Positions 1-9,161 are shown, counted from the stretch's first letter. The stretch: 64,000 bases of DNA from Sphingobacterium sp. ML3W (GCF_000747525.1 NZ_CP009278.1:62001-126000), one strand, 5' to 3'. Numbers and translations: made by a program. The notes: generated by a model from the sequence alone, not told the origin.

Positions 1-1
1 T

Positions 2-40
2 GACCAGGGGACAATCGTGAAATTGAAGATTCCGATATGA
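2..40 (+). CDS. C-terminal tail of an upstream gene, possibly a sensor histidine kinase (partial)
   Basis: The frame beginning at base 2 reads DQGTIVKLKIPI and then stops with TGA. A 'G-T-x-V-x-L-x-I-P' ending is typical of the last strand of the HATPase domain of sensor kinases. Only 12 residues are inside the window, so the family call is a guess from the shape of the C-terminus. Confidence 0.3.
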   Translation, partial: DQGTIVKLKIPI

Positions 41-113
41 AAGCTTAGCTGAGATTGAAAATTTAAATATAACTAAATTAAAAAGCTACTATTTTAAAAA
101 AAAAAAATAAACA

Positions 114-1352
114 ATGAAAAATCTATTTTTAATATTTGTACTTCCAACATTACTATTTTCCGGTATAAAACAAACCGGAACCGATGAAACAAGCGAAAAA
201 AATAGTACTGCAATAGCAATAAATGACACACTAACTAAAAACTTAAAAGGAGCTTACAAAAAAGGAGCGATAATTGGATTTTCAGTTTCGATGGTAAATG
301 AAAAGGAATTGATTTACAATAAAGGATTTGGATTTACAGATTTTAAGCAAAATAATGCATACACCTCAAATACAATTCAAAACATCGCATCAATATCCAA
401 AACACTCATAGGTATATCCTTATTTAAAGCACAGGAATTGGGTAAATTAAATATAAATGACCCTATCAATAAATATCTCACTTTCAGGATTGTCAATCCA
501 AATCATCCTGAAGTTCCAATCCTGATCAAACATTTGGCTTATCATACCTCTTCAATTACTGACCTTGATGAAATTTATGCAAAATCATATGTTCTGACAA
601 AAAACGAACACGAGGATAATGAAGGTGTTTACGACTATTTTAACAAAGCCGAAACTAATATTCCATTATCAGACTTCATCCAAAATAGTCTCACTGAAAA
701 TGGAAAATGGTATATAAAAAACTCGTTTTCAAATGCAAAACCAGGAGAAAAACGTGAATACTCCAATATAGCAGCTGCTCTTTGTGCTTTAGTAATAGAA
801 TCTGCAACTGGACAAGACTATCGTTCGTTTACTAAAGAAAATATCCTAAAACCATTAAAAATGAATTTCTCAGGCTGGTCCTCAAAAGATATTGACATTA
901 CAATGCGTTCCAGATTGTTCGCAAACAAGGAAAAGATGATTGCCGATTATTCGCTTATAACCTATGCTGATGGCGGATTTTTAACATCGAGTAGCGATTT
1001 AGGATTATTTTTATCAGAATTAATAAAAGGTTATGGTGGAAATGGACTACTATTAAACAAAGAGAGTTATAAGAAACTTTTTGAAAAATATAACCTTTCG
1101 GATGACGAAAAAAGTGGAGATTATGGGGTTTTTGTCGAATTTCGTAATGGTTTTTTAAATATTAAAAGTGATATAATAGGCCATAATGGTTCGGACCCGG
1201 GCGTATTTACAGCTATGTATTTTAATCCTAAAACCAAAATTGGCAAAATCGTACTAGTTAATACAGATACGGATTTTAGTGATGATGTTTGGCCCGAAAT
1301 AGAAGAGATTTGGAAATCATTATCAGACTACGAAAATACATTGAATAAATAA
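114..1352 (+). CDS. Serine hydrolase, beta-lactamase/class C PBP-like, secreted
   Basis: This 412-residue protein has a hydrophobic N-terminal signal-like segment and the serine beta-lactamase/DD-peptidase fold motifs. The nucleophile motif S-I-S-K lies near residues 93-96, the Y-S-N motif near 216-218, and an H-N-G motif near 357-359 stands in for the usual KTG box. The family (PF00144) includes periplasmic peptidases and esterases, and the substrate cannot be told. It lies in the accessory part of the ICE with about 170 bp of non-coding DNA behind it, so it is probably its own transcript. The start is the first ATG after an A-rich leader. Confidence 0.85.
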   Translation: MKNLFLIFVLPTLLFSGIKQTGTDETSEKNSTAIAINDTLTKNLKGAYKKGAIIGFSVSMVNEKELIYNKGFGFTDFKQNNAYTSNTIQNIASISKTLIGISLFKAQELGKLNINDPINKYLTFRIVNPNHPEVPILIKHLAYHTSSITDLDEIYAKSYVLTKNEHEDNEGVYDYFNKAETNIPLSDFIQNSLTENGKWYIKNSFSNAKPGEKREYSNIAAALCALVIESATGQDYRSFTKENILKPLKMNFSGWSSKDIDITMRSRLFANKEKMIADYSLITYADGGFLTSSSDLGLFLSELIKGYGGNGLLLNKESYKKLFEKYNLSDDEKSGDYGVFVEFRNGFLNIKSDIIGHNGSDPGVFTAMYFNPKTKIGKIVLVNTDTDFSDDVWPEIEEIWKSLSDYENTLNK

Positions 1353-1520
1353 AAGCAGGGATTCAATTTAGTATGCTAGTTTTATCCTATCAAGACGCTA
1401 ATCAATGCATTTAATTAGTGAAGCGTTGTATTCATTAATCGAACATACGTATTGCTTTATTTGTATTCCTTAAACCAAATCTATTTACTTTATTTGTTAT
1501 ATCGTGTAGCATTATAGGAA

Positions 1521-2282
1521 ATGAGAATATATTTATATTTAGTGTTGTTTGCTTTGGTTTGGAGTGCGATCTTCTCTACAGATGTATTGGCGCAGTGGAG
1601 GCCGACTAAAATAAGTGAAGCAAAATTGGTAACACAAATAATGAAATTAAATGAAGCAAAATCTGAAACTGAAATCGATTTTGCGGATTCGGTTTTTGTA
1701 CATTCTCTACGAAAAGAATTGATCTGCTTCCCTGAAACTTTTTCTTTTTCATTTCCAAGATTGTCTGAATATGTGAAGATAGTATCCTCTAGCGATGGAC
1801 AAATCAAATTTTACAGTTGGCAACTTCCTATTGATGGTAATCGACGCCGAATCCAGGTCATGGCTCAATTCAAAACTATGGAGGACGAGAAAGTTGTTCA
1901 ACAGCTACAGTATTCAGAGAAAGTAGAACAAAATTCTTCATTCGAGAATGGAATTTATGCTGTCTATCCAATTGAATATGGTAATGCAACGGTTTACCTT
2001 ACTTTTGGATGGGGAACTTACGGTGAAGGAATGCAACATAATGTAATCAGTTTATATCGCATTGAAAAGGACAGCTTGGTCAAGGCGCTGGAGATGCTGC
2101 CTCAAAAGCAGGAGATTATCATCCAATACCCCAGAACTGCAAAGTGTGAGCTGCAATATGATGTAATCTCTAAGGAAATATCCTATAGTTCGTATAGCCA
2201 ACGCAAAGACATGGGGTATTATTACCCAGATGGAAATAGGATTAGACTTAGATTAATGGAAACGGGTTTTGTTAAACAATAA
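1521..2282 (+). CDS. Secreted hypothetical protein
   Basis: The 253-residue product begins with a clear signal peptide (MRIYLYLVLFALVWSAIFS, then a probable cut after VLAQ). The mature part is mixed alpha/beta with many Tyr and Phe residues and no motif I recognise. It starts a tight rightward run of secreted, lipo- and membrane proteins (1,521-5,443), with 13 bp to the next gene, so co-transcription is likely. Function unknown. Confidence 0.6.
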   Translation: MRIYLYLVLFALVWSAIFSTDVLAQWRPTKISEAKLVTQIMKLNEAKSETEIDFADSVFVHSLRKELICFPETFSFSFPRLSEYVKIVSSSDGQIKFYSWQLPIDGNRRRIQVMAQFKTMEDEKVVQQLQYSEKVEQNSSFENGIYAVYPIEYGNATVYLTFGWGTYGEGMQHNVISLYRIEKDSLVKALEMLPQKQEIIIQYPRTAKCELQYDVISKEISYSSYSQRKDMGYYYPDGNRIRLRLMETGFVKQ

Positions 2283-2295
2283 ATATTAGTTAATA

Positions 2296-2895
2296 ATGAA
2301 TAAGTGGATATACCTTTGCTCTTTTTTCTTAGTTTTTTCAAGTTGTGAACTACTTCGAAATCGCAGTAATAAGACTAAACCAAAAGAAGCATATACATAT
2401 TATGCTAAGGATTTTGTATTACCCGCAGAAAGTCCGTTAAGAACAGATGGAATCTATTATAGGGTAAGCAAGGAGAAATTTGTTTATAAAAGTAAAAATT
2501 ACGATAAATACTACAAGCAACGTCCTCATCCTGTGATTGGTGACAATAGACCGAAGAATGATACTACAATCTACTTCAACCGATGGTATTATTATCAGTT
2601 TTCACGAAATGGCGATTGGATTAGCTCGGGTGGATATTACAGTAAAGAAGAAATGTTAGCGAAAGCTTCGCCCTTTAATGCCACTGGAGATTACCCTGTT
2701 TATAAAATTGAGAAAGCAGATACAAACGTTATGATTTTAGATTTGGAAACGTACAATTGGTATAGAAATGATTTCATCTATCTGAAAGGAAAAGCAGAAG
2801 CCGATAGCTTGTGGATATCCGGCCAGGCTAAAATGGATAAAAAGCCTGAATTTGATAGAAGACCTTATGTTTTTCATCCTTTTACAATTAAATAA
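2296..2895 (+). CDS. Hypothetical lipoprotein
   Basis: This 199-residue protein has a lipoprotein signal with a lipobox (LVFSSC, Cys near residue 17). The mature region is rich in Tyr and Trp and begins with a basic stretch. No known domain is recognised. It is the second gene of the 1.5-5.4 kb run and probably sits in the inner or outer membrane. Function unknown. Confidence 0.6.
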   Translation: MNKWIYLCSFFLVFSSCELLRNRSNKTKPKEAYTYYAKDFVLPAESPLRTDGIYYRVSKEKFVYKSKNYDKYYKQRPHPVIGDNRPKNDTTIYFNRWYYYQFSRNGDWISSGGYYSKEEMLAKASPFNATGDYPVYKIEKADTNVMILDLETYNWYRNDFIYLKGKAEADSLWISGQAKMDKKPEFDRRPYVFHPFTIK

Positions 2896-2905
2896 CAGTT
2901 CATTC

Positions 2906-3136
2906 ATGAAATGGATTATTATTCTTATAAAAATTGGTATTGCGCTGCTGTCGGTTTATATGATTTACCTTTTGGCCATTACGCTACCTGATTTTATGAC
3001 TGATCTTAGGGCGGGTCGCGAAGGAGACGAAGCAGGACTGAATAATATGGTAGTTACTTATTTGGTGCCAATATTATTAGTGCTGGGTTTAGGATTGATA
3101 GTATTACTGATCTGTTTAAAAAAAAACAATAAATGA
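2906..3136 (+). CDS. Small two-helix membrane protein
   Basis: I use the ATG at 2,906, giving 76 residues beginning MKWIIILIKIGIALL. An earlier in-frame ATG at 2,852 would overlap the previous gene by 44 bp and add a poor N-terminus. Two hydrophobic helices (about residues 4-26 and 48-70) flank a short charged loop. The stop overlaps the next start by 4 bp, so translation is probably coupled. Function unknown. Confidence 0.55.
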   Translation: MKWIIILIKIGIALLSVYMIYLLAITLPDFMTDLRAGREGDEAGLNNMVVTYLVPILLVLGLGLIVLLICLKKNNK

Positions 3137-4290
3137 AATTTACTCCGGGTAAAATAATTACGTTACTCCTGCTAATGCTTGCTTCTATCTGCATGTATGG
3201 ACAACAGGGAAATAGTCCAACATTGAAGGGTATTTTAGAGAAACAACTTCGGGAAGGGACCTCCTGGAATCCTGCTTCAACGACTTATGATGAACAAGAT
3301 TTAACGGTGACACTACCCATAATCAAAACATATTTAATTGAAGAAGGCTTTGAATTTCCAAATCGAGAAGAATTTGCAACCAGAATAAAACAGGTATTTG
3401 GGCGTACGATAGATTATGGTTCTGTGAATCAATATGTAAGGGTAGACTTGTTGGATCAATGTAATCGTTCCTTGTCTTTTTCGCTAGATGGCGAGTATGT
3501 GAAAGATTTATTCGCCATAAAAAAGGAAGCCTTTATTACACCTTTGGTAGCATTACCAGCACTTATTGACTATCAAAAGGAATATCCCCAATTGGCAAAA
3601 ATTGAGGATAAGACCGTACATGGAGGTGATAAAGAAATTGAGGTATGGCGAAATTTAAATTTTCCAACATTGTTAGAGCAACGTCAATTTAATGTTGCAA
3701 GGATAATTGCCATCAATATGTATTTGTTTCAGGGTAGCAAACGACATAAACAGTGGCTTTTGGAGTATGACAAAGCTTTCGTTAATTCGTTGGTCATTAC
3801 ACATGGGTATACCAAAGATGATGATTTTAATCGGTTTGTATTACAAGGATATTTGGACCATACCCAAGCAAATCATATTGTCGCTCAAGGGAGCGTGGGA
3901 GATATTGTGGTCACTAGAAATTGTAAGGGAAAGTTAGAAATCAAAACCGAACTTCTTCGTATGATAGTAAAGATGACATCCAAAGAAGATAGTCGTCTTA
4001 CCAGTGGCTTATTACAATTTATAATCAAGCAAGGGCATGGAGAAAAACTTACTTTATCTTCGAATGAACGCCGCGAAACCTATGCATACCTTTCCAACGA
4101 ATACGACAACCTGTATATCCAAAATGAAAAACAAGGCTTAGGAATTGATTTTTATCCGAATACACTGATGGCAATGCTATTGGCACATGATAAAGGAGCT
4201 GAGGTTTATTTGAAATCTAAAAATTATTTTGGCTTATCTCATTTGAAGGAAATCGTTACCTATGCAAAAAATGAAACCATCTATGAATAG
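3133..4290 (+). CDS. Secreted hypothetical protein
   Basis: The 385-residue product has a signal peptide (MKFTPGKIITLLLLMLAS, cut near MYGQ). The rest is soluble and largely helical, without a motif I can name. Its start overlaps the preceding stop (ATGA), and its end overlaps the longest form of the next gene, which is tight operon packing. Function unknown. Confidence 0.6.
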   Translation: MKFTPGKIITLLLLMLASICMYGQQGNSPTLKGILEKQLREGTSWNPASTTYDEQDLTVTLPIIKTYLIEEGFEFPNREEFATRIKQVFGRTIDYGSVNQYVRVDLLDQCNRSLSFSLDGEYVKDLFAIKKEAFITPLVALPALIDYQKEYPQLAKIEDKTVHGGDKEIEVWRNLNFPTLLEQRQFNVARIIAINMYLFQGSKRHKQWLLEYDKAFVNSLVITHGYTKDDDFNRFVLQGYLDHTQANHIVAQGSVGDIVVTRNCKGKLEIKTELLRMIVKMTSKEDSRLTSGLLQFIIKQGHGEKLTLSSNERRETYAYLSNEYDNLYIQNEKQGLGIDFYPNTLMAMLLAHDKGAEVYLKSKNYFGLSHLKEIVTYAKNETIYE

Positions 4291-4672
4291 CTTCAAATTG
4301 ATCATCCTGATGAGTCTGATGATCGGTTGTTCACCAAGGGTCTATACGGTACGACAATCTATTGTGGGCTATGTTTATGACCAACAACACCGCCCTTTGA
4401 AAGATGTGCAGATTAGTTTTGCAGGTAATCATCCTTTTTCACACCTGCCAATGAAAACCAATGAAAATGGACAGTTTATAATTCCCGCCCTTCAATTCAA
4501 AAGGTATAAAGATGTTATAGCAGTTCAAAATGGTATTTCCAGAGAAATTATTTTGTTTAAAGAAGGTTTTGTAATCGACACTGTTTCATTAGAAAGCACA
4601 GCTTACTACCGCAATGTGCGGATAGCGGATACCATACAACGGGAACTTGTGAAAATTAAAAATATAAATTAA
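4283..4672 (+). CDS. Lipoprotein with a carboxypeptidase-regulatory-like domain
   Basis: From ATG 4,283 the product is about 129 residues. Upstream in-frame ATGs at 4,262 and 4,271 are possible but put charged residues before the signal. It has a lipobox (LMIGC) followed by a single CarboxypepD_reg-like beta-sandwich repeat: the pattern GYVYDQQHRPLKDVQISF followed by TNENGQFIIPA is the usual 'G-x-V-x-D-x-x-x-x-P-L-x-x-V' and 'T-d-x-x-G-x-F' signature. Such domains occur in surface proteins and TonB-dependent receptors of Bacteroidota. It belongs to the same run as its neighbours. Confidence 0.6.
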   Translation: MNSFKLIILMSLMIGCSPRVYTVRQSIVGYVYDQQHRPLKDVQISFAGNHPFSHLPMKTNENGQFIIPALQFKRYKDVIAVQNGISREIILFKEGFVIDTVSLESTAYYRNVRIADTIQRELVKIKNIN

Positions 4673-4682
4673 CATAATTAGT

Positions 4683-5243
4683 ATGTACAAAAGATTCCTT
4701 TTTGAAAAAAACATATATGTGATTATATATATAGTGATCACAATGTTGTTACTGGCAGATTTTTTTGCTATTCAGAAATGGAAAGTAAGCCTTGCCGGCT
4801 ATTGGAGTGATAGGGTGTTGTTTTGGGTATGGATTTGTTCTACACTAGGTTTTTTGATTTTTTTCTGGAAATCTCTAATTACAAAAATTTACTTCTTTGT
4901 TTTATTGCTTGGACTTCTTCTTAGTATTATAGCTATGATGATCCCTTTTTATGCTATTTTATTTTCGAGTACAGGTATAGAAAGAGTATCTTCTTATACC
5001 CCTGATGACGGAAAATATCGACTGCAGTTGATAGGAAGTGTCATGGCTCGTCCTCGTCTGCAAATTATAGAAAATCAATGGATTCTTGAGAAAGTTGTTG
5101 TAGATACAGATACTGAATTTTTAAAAAATGATCTTAGTATAGCAAATGAAAGAAGTTTTAGGATTGATATTTTAAAAGATACCCTCATACTAAAGGTTCA
5201 GAGCCATTCAGAGATAATAGTAAAACGTTTTATACTAAAATAA
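4683..5243 (+). CDS. Hypothetical membrane protein
   Basis: This 186-residue protein has three hydrophobic helices in its first 105 residues and a soluble C-terminal half containing YTPDDGKYRLQL-like beta structure. It follows the lipoprotein by 10 bp and is probably in the same operon. No recognised family. Confidence 0.5.
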   Translation: MYKRFLFEKNIYVIIYIVITMLLLADFFAIQKWKVSLAGYWSDRVLFWVWICSTLGFLIFFWKSLITKIYFFVLLLGLLLSIIAMMIPFYAILFSSTGIERVSSYTPDDGKYRLQLIGSVMARPRLQIIENQWILEKVVVDTDTEFLKNDLSIANERSFRIDILKDTLILKVQSHSEIIVKRFILK

Positions 5244-5260
5244 AGATATTTTAATAAAAT

Positions 5261-5443
5261 ATGAATAGGAAAACTAGCAATAGTTTTTCTAATATCAAAT
5301 GTAAGTTTATGAAAAAACAGAAGATGAGAAAGTTAATAATATTGGGAATGTTATTTTGCTCATTATTTACATACTGTCAAATGAAACAGGAAAAATTGGC
5401 TCCCATAAGTCTAAAAAAAGCTTTAATAACACTTCCGTCCTAA
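5261..5443 (+). pseudogene. Secreted-protein gene cut short at the IS4 insertion
   Basis: The frame encodes 60 residues with a signal-like segment near residues 24-40 (KLIILGMLFCSLFTYCQ) and then ends inside the left terminal repeat of the IS element. The last codons are therefore IS sequence. The in-frame ATG at 5,309 (MKKQKMRK) is the better start. It looks like the 5' end of a broken gene. The sequence right of the IS does not obviously continue it. Confidence 0.5.
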
Positions 5444-6773
5444 ATAAATTTTAGGCGCGTGTTTCCCTTGAAACAGTATCTATTTTTAGATAATTTCAAT
5501 TTTGACCCTATTTTTTAGTCTGAGAATATCTGTAGCTGTCCATTTTTACCCTTAACTGGTGGCCTGATAAAAGGATCATCTATCCATTGCCATATATTTA
5601 TTTTCACGAATATATTCATCCTGATAAACCCGACCAAGTTAGACAGATTCCAATCGTATTTAGCCTTCTTCTGAAGGTATTTGAGCAGTAATATTCCAAT
5701 CAACGAAGTCCATATTTGGATCATGACCGCATTTTCAGAAGTACCCACAAAAGATGATATTTTTAAGCGTTGCTTCAGATGCTTGAAGAAAATCTCGATC
5801 TGCCATCGCTGTTTATAAATGTTAGCTACTAGTGATGCCTTCCATTGGATATTATTTGTCAGAAAGTGGTACTGGTTGTCTGTGCTGCTGTCCCAAAAGT
5901 GAATCAAGCGTAATGGTTTAGAGTTGTATCTATCTGCTGATGGACCAGAAAGCTCAATGATCTCATCTTTAATGATTCCCTTTTCAAGGAGTGCTTCACT
6001 CTGGTATGACTTGATAACGTTGTACTTCATGTTAGTTTTACTCCTGGTAACAAAATAACAACCTCTGCTGTCCAAATCCCCGAGCCAGTTGTAATCCACA
6101 TAACCTCTATCCACCACTACAACGCTTCCTTTGGAAAAACTATAGCTACCCGCACGCTGGCTTTCATGAACTTTCCCGTCTGTAATCTGCATGAAAACAG
6201 GAAGACATCCATCATAATCCAGCACAGTGTGCAGTTTTACAGCACCTTTGGTGCTTCTAAATTTAGCCCAGTCAAATACAGATAAACATAAAGGGATGAT
6301 ACTGGCATCCATCAGATAAACCTTGCGCTTTAATTGCGTTAGATCTTTGCGCAAATGGGTATCCTTTTGCCATAGCTTATCTAATAGCGAAAAGTACAGA
6401 TCTTTAAAGAGTTCATGGGTGCGGTGCTTGTTGATATAGGAAATATTGGACTTGCTGGGTGCTCTACCAACACCTAAATGGTTCAAATTACCAGTCGTAC
6501 TACGTAAGCCATTACTGATATCACGAACTGAATCTGCAGAAGAAAAATGGCAAAACAACATGCTAGCAAGATGCGTCCAGCTGTTGATCCCTTTACAATG
6601 TTTGTCACTCTTGTGCTTAGCAACCAAAACCTTGAATAATTCGCGGTCGATAAGTGATAAAATCTGACTAAAAACGTTTAAATTTACCATGGCGGTGTGT
6701 TAAAATTTGACGATTTAAATATAGCAACTTTGCTATAGCAAAACACCGCCACTTTTTTCAACGTTTAGGACGC
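5435..6773 (-). mobile_element. IS4-family insertion sequence (DUF4372 type), about 1.34 kb
   Basis: Imperfect 10-bp terminal inverted repeats are visible: CCGTCCTAAA at the left (5,435-5,444) against TTTAGGACGC at the right (6,764-6,773). They flank one complete transposase gene. The immediate flanks (AACACTT on the left, TACTGAT on the right) show no clear target duplication. That suggests a rearrangement or adjacent deletion after insertion, or that my ends are off by a few bases. Confidence 0.75.
5515..6690 (-). CDS. IS4-family transposase
   Basis: This intact 391-residue DDE transposase has the short N-terminal DUF4372 helical domain. Catalytic Asp residues are seen in LMDASIIPL and VVDRGYVDY, and the YREK-type block in YKQRWQIEIFFKHLKQ supplies the Glu. 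Length and motifs fit the active family, so the element may still be mobile. It is transcribed away from mobB's side of the ICE. Confidence 0.9.
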   Translation of the reverse strand: MVNLNVFSQILSLIDRELFKVLVAKHKSDKHCKGINSWTHLASMLFCHFSSADSVRDISNGLRSTTGNLNHLGVGRAPSKSNISYINKHRTHELFKDLYFSLLDKLWQKDTHLRKDLTQLKRKVYLMDASIIPLCLSVFDWAKFRSTKGAVKLHTVLDYDGCLPVFMQITDGKVHESQRAGSYSFSKGSVVVVDRGYVDYNWLGDLDSRGCYFVTRSKTNMKYNVIKSYQSEALLEKGIIKDEIIELSGPSADRYNSKPLRLIHFWDSSTDNQYHFLTNNIQWKASLVANIYKQRWQIEIFFKHLKQRLKISSFVGTSENAVMIQIWTSLIGILLLKYLQKKAKYDWNLSNLVGFIRMNIFVKINIWQWIDDPFIRPPVKGKNGQLQIFSD

Positions 6774-6785
6774 TACTGATATTTT

Positions 6786-7079
6786 ATGGAAGAATTCGAT
6801 GAAAATGATTTAGTTAATAAAGATTATGAAAATACAACCACTCAAGGTGATAATCCGAAGTATACAGCAATTCGTGATAGGGAACGTGTAAATAAAAAAG
6901 AACGTTACGAAGTTGTCTATTTTTGTAATGCTTTTGTAAAAGGATATCAAGTGCCGAAAACAAAAGCGAGTTTTCAGAAGGTTGAGAAGTTAATTAGACT
7001 TTCTCAAGCAAGTAATATAGTAATGCGTGATGAACTGAATAAGTTTGTTGCTCAAAATTGGAATAAAAGTTTAGTATAG
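6786..7079 (+). CDS. Small hypothetical protein, possibly DUF3606-like
   Basis: The 97-residue product has an acidic N-terminus and then the block RERVNKKERYEVVYFCNAF, which resembles DUF3606 proteins (D-R-x-x-I-N-V-N-x-x-Y-E-V-x-Y-W). The resemblance is from memory and weak. A TGA lies three codons upstream, so it is not read through from the IS. It begins 13 bp from the IS right end, so its promoter may be lost or supplied by the IS. Confidence 0.4.
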   Translation: MEEFDENDLVNKDYENTTTQGDNPKYTAIRDRERVNKKERYEVVYFCNAFVKGYQVPKTKASFQKVEKLIRLSQASNIVMRDELNKFVAQNWNKSLV

Positions 7080-7095
7080 ATACTTTAAAAACCAC

Positions 7096-7142
7096 AAAGA
7101 AACTAACCTAAAATCTTTTTTACTACTATAGTTAGTTTCTTT
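7096..7142. terminator. Bidirectional intrinsic terminator
   Basis: Perfect 12-bp arms AAAGAAACTAAC and GTTAGTTTCTTT enclose a 23-nt T-rich loop between two convergent genes (the 6,786 gene and mobB). Confidence 0.6.
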
Positions 7143-7151
7143 CTGGTTGAA

Positions 7152-8435
7152 TTATTTGGATTGGCGTTTCCGTTTTTTCTTCATCTTATTAGCAAAATCT
7201 TGCTCCTCGTAATCTTCGCCCTGTGCATCGGGCAGTAAACCACCCAATGCTTCAATCAGTCCATCTTCGTGTTTTTCAGTATTTAAGAAATCGAATAATT
7301 GATGAGGTTTTTCTACGGGTAAATCCTCTTCATCGTCTGACTGTGATACTTTTTGTTGAGCTTGGTCAGGTTCTTTAAATTCGGGTTTAATATTATTATT
7401 CCAATAATCATTAAAGATATTGGCAGAAAGCTCCTTCCCCAAACGGGAACCATTCCAAACCGTTTTCGAATTTTGGTCAATAAAAGTTATTCCGTAAATA
7501 CGTCCTGAGTCGTTCCGCCGAACCATAACATTAATACCCTGTTCGGCTAATTGCTTTTTAAAAGACTGTTCAACATTTGTAGCTTGCAGAGCTATTACAA
7601 CAGCAGCTTTGATTATTGGTTTTGAGGTGTGATTTTTTAAGGTTTCTTTCGATTTTTCAAGATGTAATTCCAATGCCGAAATTCCAGTATCTTTTCCAAA
7701 TAAGGAAGCTTTGAAAGGATGACTTACTTTTTCACCTTTATTGTTCAATGCGAAATATAATAGACCTTGTTGGAGTTTACCTTGTAGTTCGCCTGTCACT
7801 TTTTCCGTAGTAATATTGAACAGCGATAGCAAAGCATTGTATTCACCTAAAGTTTGAAATTGATAATATTTAGGTAGATGCCGAATAACCGAGGCGATTT
7901 GACTTTTTATATCGCCAGCTTTATAATCCACAGGATGAAAGATTTTGTCATTCTGCTGTCGCTCCTTATCTGTTGCTGGGGTTAAATGGTGTTTCCTTTC
8001 GAGTTCACGACACACATTCATAGACCTTCTTTTCTCAAATTTATCTGAAATCTTTTTGCCTTCTTCATCCACACAAACCGATACAATATGAATATGGGTA
8101 CGATCTATATCAGTATGTTTAAAGACAATAAAAGGCTGTTCGCCGTAACCCATTTCACGCATATATTCCTCCGCCATTTCCCTAAACTTCTCATCACTCA
8201 CCACATCTTTCGGGTCGGGATTGAGTGAAATATGTAACGTATGCTTTTCGGTATTTCGATTTGCGATGAGATAAGGTTCAAAAGATTGGGTTAATTGTGC
8301 TACAGAATACAGTCCACTGGGTGTTTCAATCATCTTATTGGCAAACAAAATCAGTCCGTTTTCATTCTCCACTTTGAGTTGATTGTATGCTAATGCACCG
8401 TATAAATTGCTACTTTTACCGATCTTTGCTATCAT
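7152..8435 (-). CDS. mobB: Relaxase/mobilisation nuclease MobB
   Basis: This 427-residue protein is the relaxase of CTnDOT-type elements. The N-terminus MIAKIGKSSNLYGALAYN and the histidine-rich metal motif DRTHIHIVS (about residues 109-117) are the family marks, and the tail is very basic (KKKRKRQ). It should nick oriT and stay on the DNA 5' end as the single strand is exported. It overlaps mobA by 4 bp. In related elements mobC, the VirD4-like coupling protein, follows directly. Here a terminator and an IS follow instead. Confidence 0.9.
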   Translation of the reverse strand: MIAKIGKSSNLYGALAYNQLKVENENGLILFANKMIETPSGLYSVAQLTQSFEPYLIANRNTEKHTLHISLNPDPKDVVSDEKFREMAEEYMREMGYGEQPFIVFKHTDIDRTHIHIVSVCVDEEGKKISDKFEKRRSMNVCRELERKHHLTPATDKERQQNDKIFHPVDYKAGDIKSQIASVIRHLPKYYQFQTLGEYNALLSLFNITTEKVTGELQGKLQQGLLYFALNNKGEKVSHPFKASLFGKDTGISALELHLEKSKETLKNHTSKPIIKAAVVIALQATNVEQSFKKQLAEQGINVMVRRNDSGRIYGITFIDQNSKTVWNGSRLGKELSANIFNDYWNNNIKPEFKEPDQAQQKVSQSDDEEDLPVEKPHQLFDFLNTEKHEDGLIEALGGLLPDAQGEDYEEQDFANKMKKKRKRQSK

Positions 8436-8878
8436 TTCTCAGGTTGTTTTTTCAAGTATTTTGCTTCAAATTCCTCCGTGATCTGAATGATTTTTTGACA
8501 TAATACCGCCATTTCAACCGTTTGTTTTTCTAATTTGTAGAGATAAGCCGCTGCCTTTTTCTCCGAAAAATTCTTGTACAATAGCTTTACGACCTGGTTA
8601 TAATTCACGCCAACGGAACGAAATTGACTGTGAAACGAAGTCAATCGCATATAGAAATCAACCGTTCCTTTGTCTATTTGTATCGTCTTTACCGTCTTTT
8701 CAAAGATACAGGATGTGATAAAATGTGCTTTTATCAGCATAGCTGATTGGTCAAATAAGGTAAGAAACTGTGCGTGTTCTTCCTCGTTAAAGGAAATTGA
8801 ATATCGAATTTTCGCTGGATTCATCTTAGGAGGTCTTCCTCCTGATTTTTTTAACTGTCTTTTATTTTTCTCAATCAT
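8432..8878 (-). CDS. mobA: Mobilisation protein MobA (relaxosome accessory)
   Basis: The 148-residue product has the usual MobA features: a basic start (KNKRQLKKSGGRPPKMNPAKIRY), then a ribbon-helix-helix-like DNA-binding part (YSISFNEEEHAQFL) and a helical C-terminus. It probably binds the adjacent oriT and helps MobB. Its stop overlaps the mobB start, so the two are co-translated. The leader upstream contains the oriT candidate. Confidence 0.85.
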   Translation of the reverse strand: MIEKNKRQLKKSGGRPPKMNPAKIRYSISFNEEEHAQFLTLFDQSAMLIKAHFITSCIFEKTVKTIQIDKGTVDFYMRLTSFHSQFRSVGVNYNQVVKLLYKNFSEKKAAAYLYKLEKQTVEMAVLCQKIIQITEEFEAKYLKKQPEK

Positions 8879-8969
8879 AATAATCCATTTTTAATCAAGC
8901 TTCAGCGAGCTCATCTTTAAATAATCCATACAAAAAAACATCGACTTCGGAGCATGTTTTCCAGCCCCT

Positions 8970-9110
8970 GCAAGGGCAAGTAGTTTTGAGCATCGGAAAT
9001 CTTTTTGAGATGCTCAAAACACAACTTGCCGTGTTCTGGTGAACACAAAAATCCGCCCTTCGGGACGGATTAAATGTAGCAGGGAAAAACGGCTTGATGC
9101 CGTTCTGCTT
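8970..9110. other. Candidate origin of transfer (oriT), hairpin cluster upstream of mobA
   Basis: Four hairpins stand in a row. The first pairs GGCAAG...TTTTGAGCATC (8,975-8,994) with GATGCTCAAAA...CTTGCC (9,009-9,030). The second is GTGTTC-TGGT-GAACAC (9,031-9,046). The third is ATCCGCCC-TTCG-GGACGGAT (9,051-9,070, one mismatch). The fourth is ACGGC-TTGAT-GCCGT (9,089-9,103). oriT of this ICE family lies just upstream of mobA, and relaxases recognise such inverted repeats. An 88-codon frame (8,895-9,161, minus) crosses it but is probably not a gene. Confidence 0.65.
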
Positions 9111-9161
9111 CGTGTCCATTTTGTCAAGATGCTTTTGCATAAATCGGTTAATAAAAATCAT

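Noticed and set aside
8895..9161. 88-codon minus-strand frame across the oriT candidate
   Set aside because: The sequence is dominated by inverted repeats, the translation has no family features, and the position fits a cis-acting site. A real peptide is not excluded.
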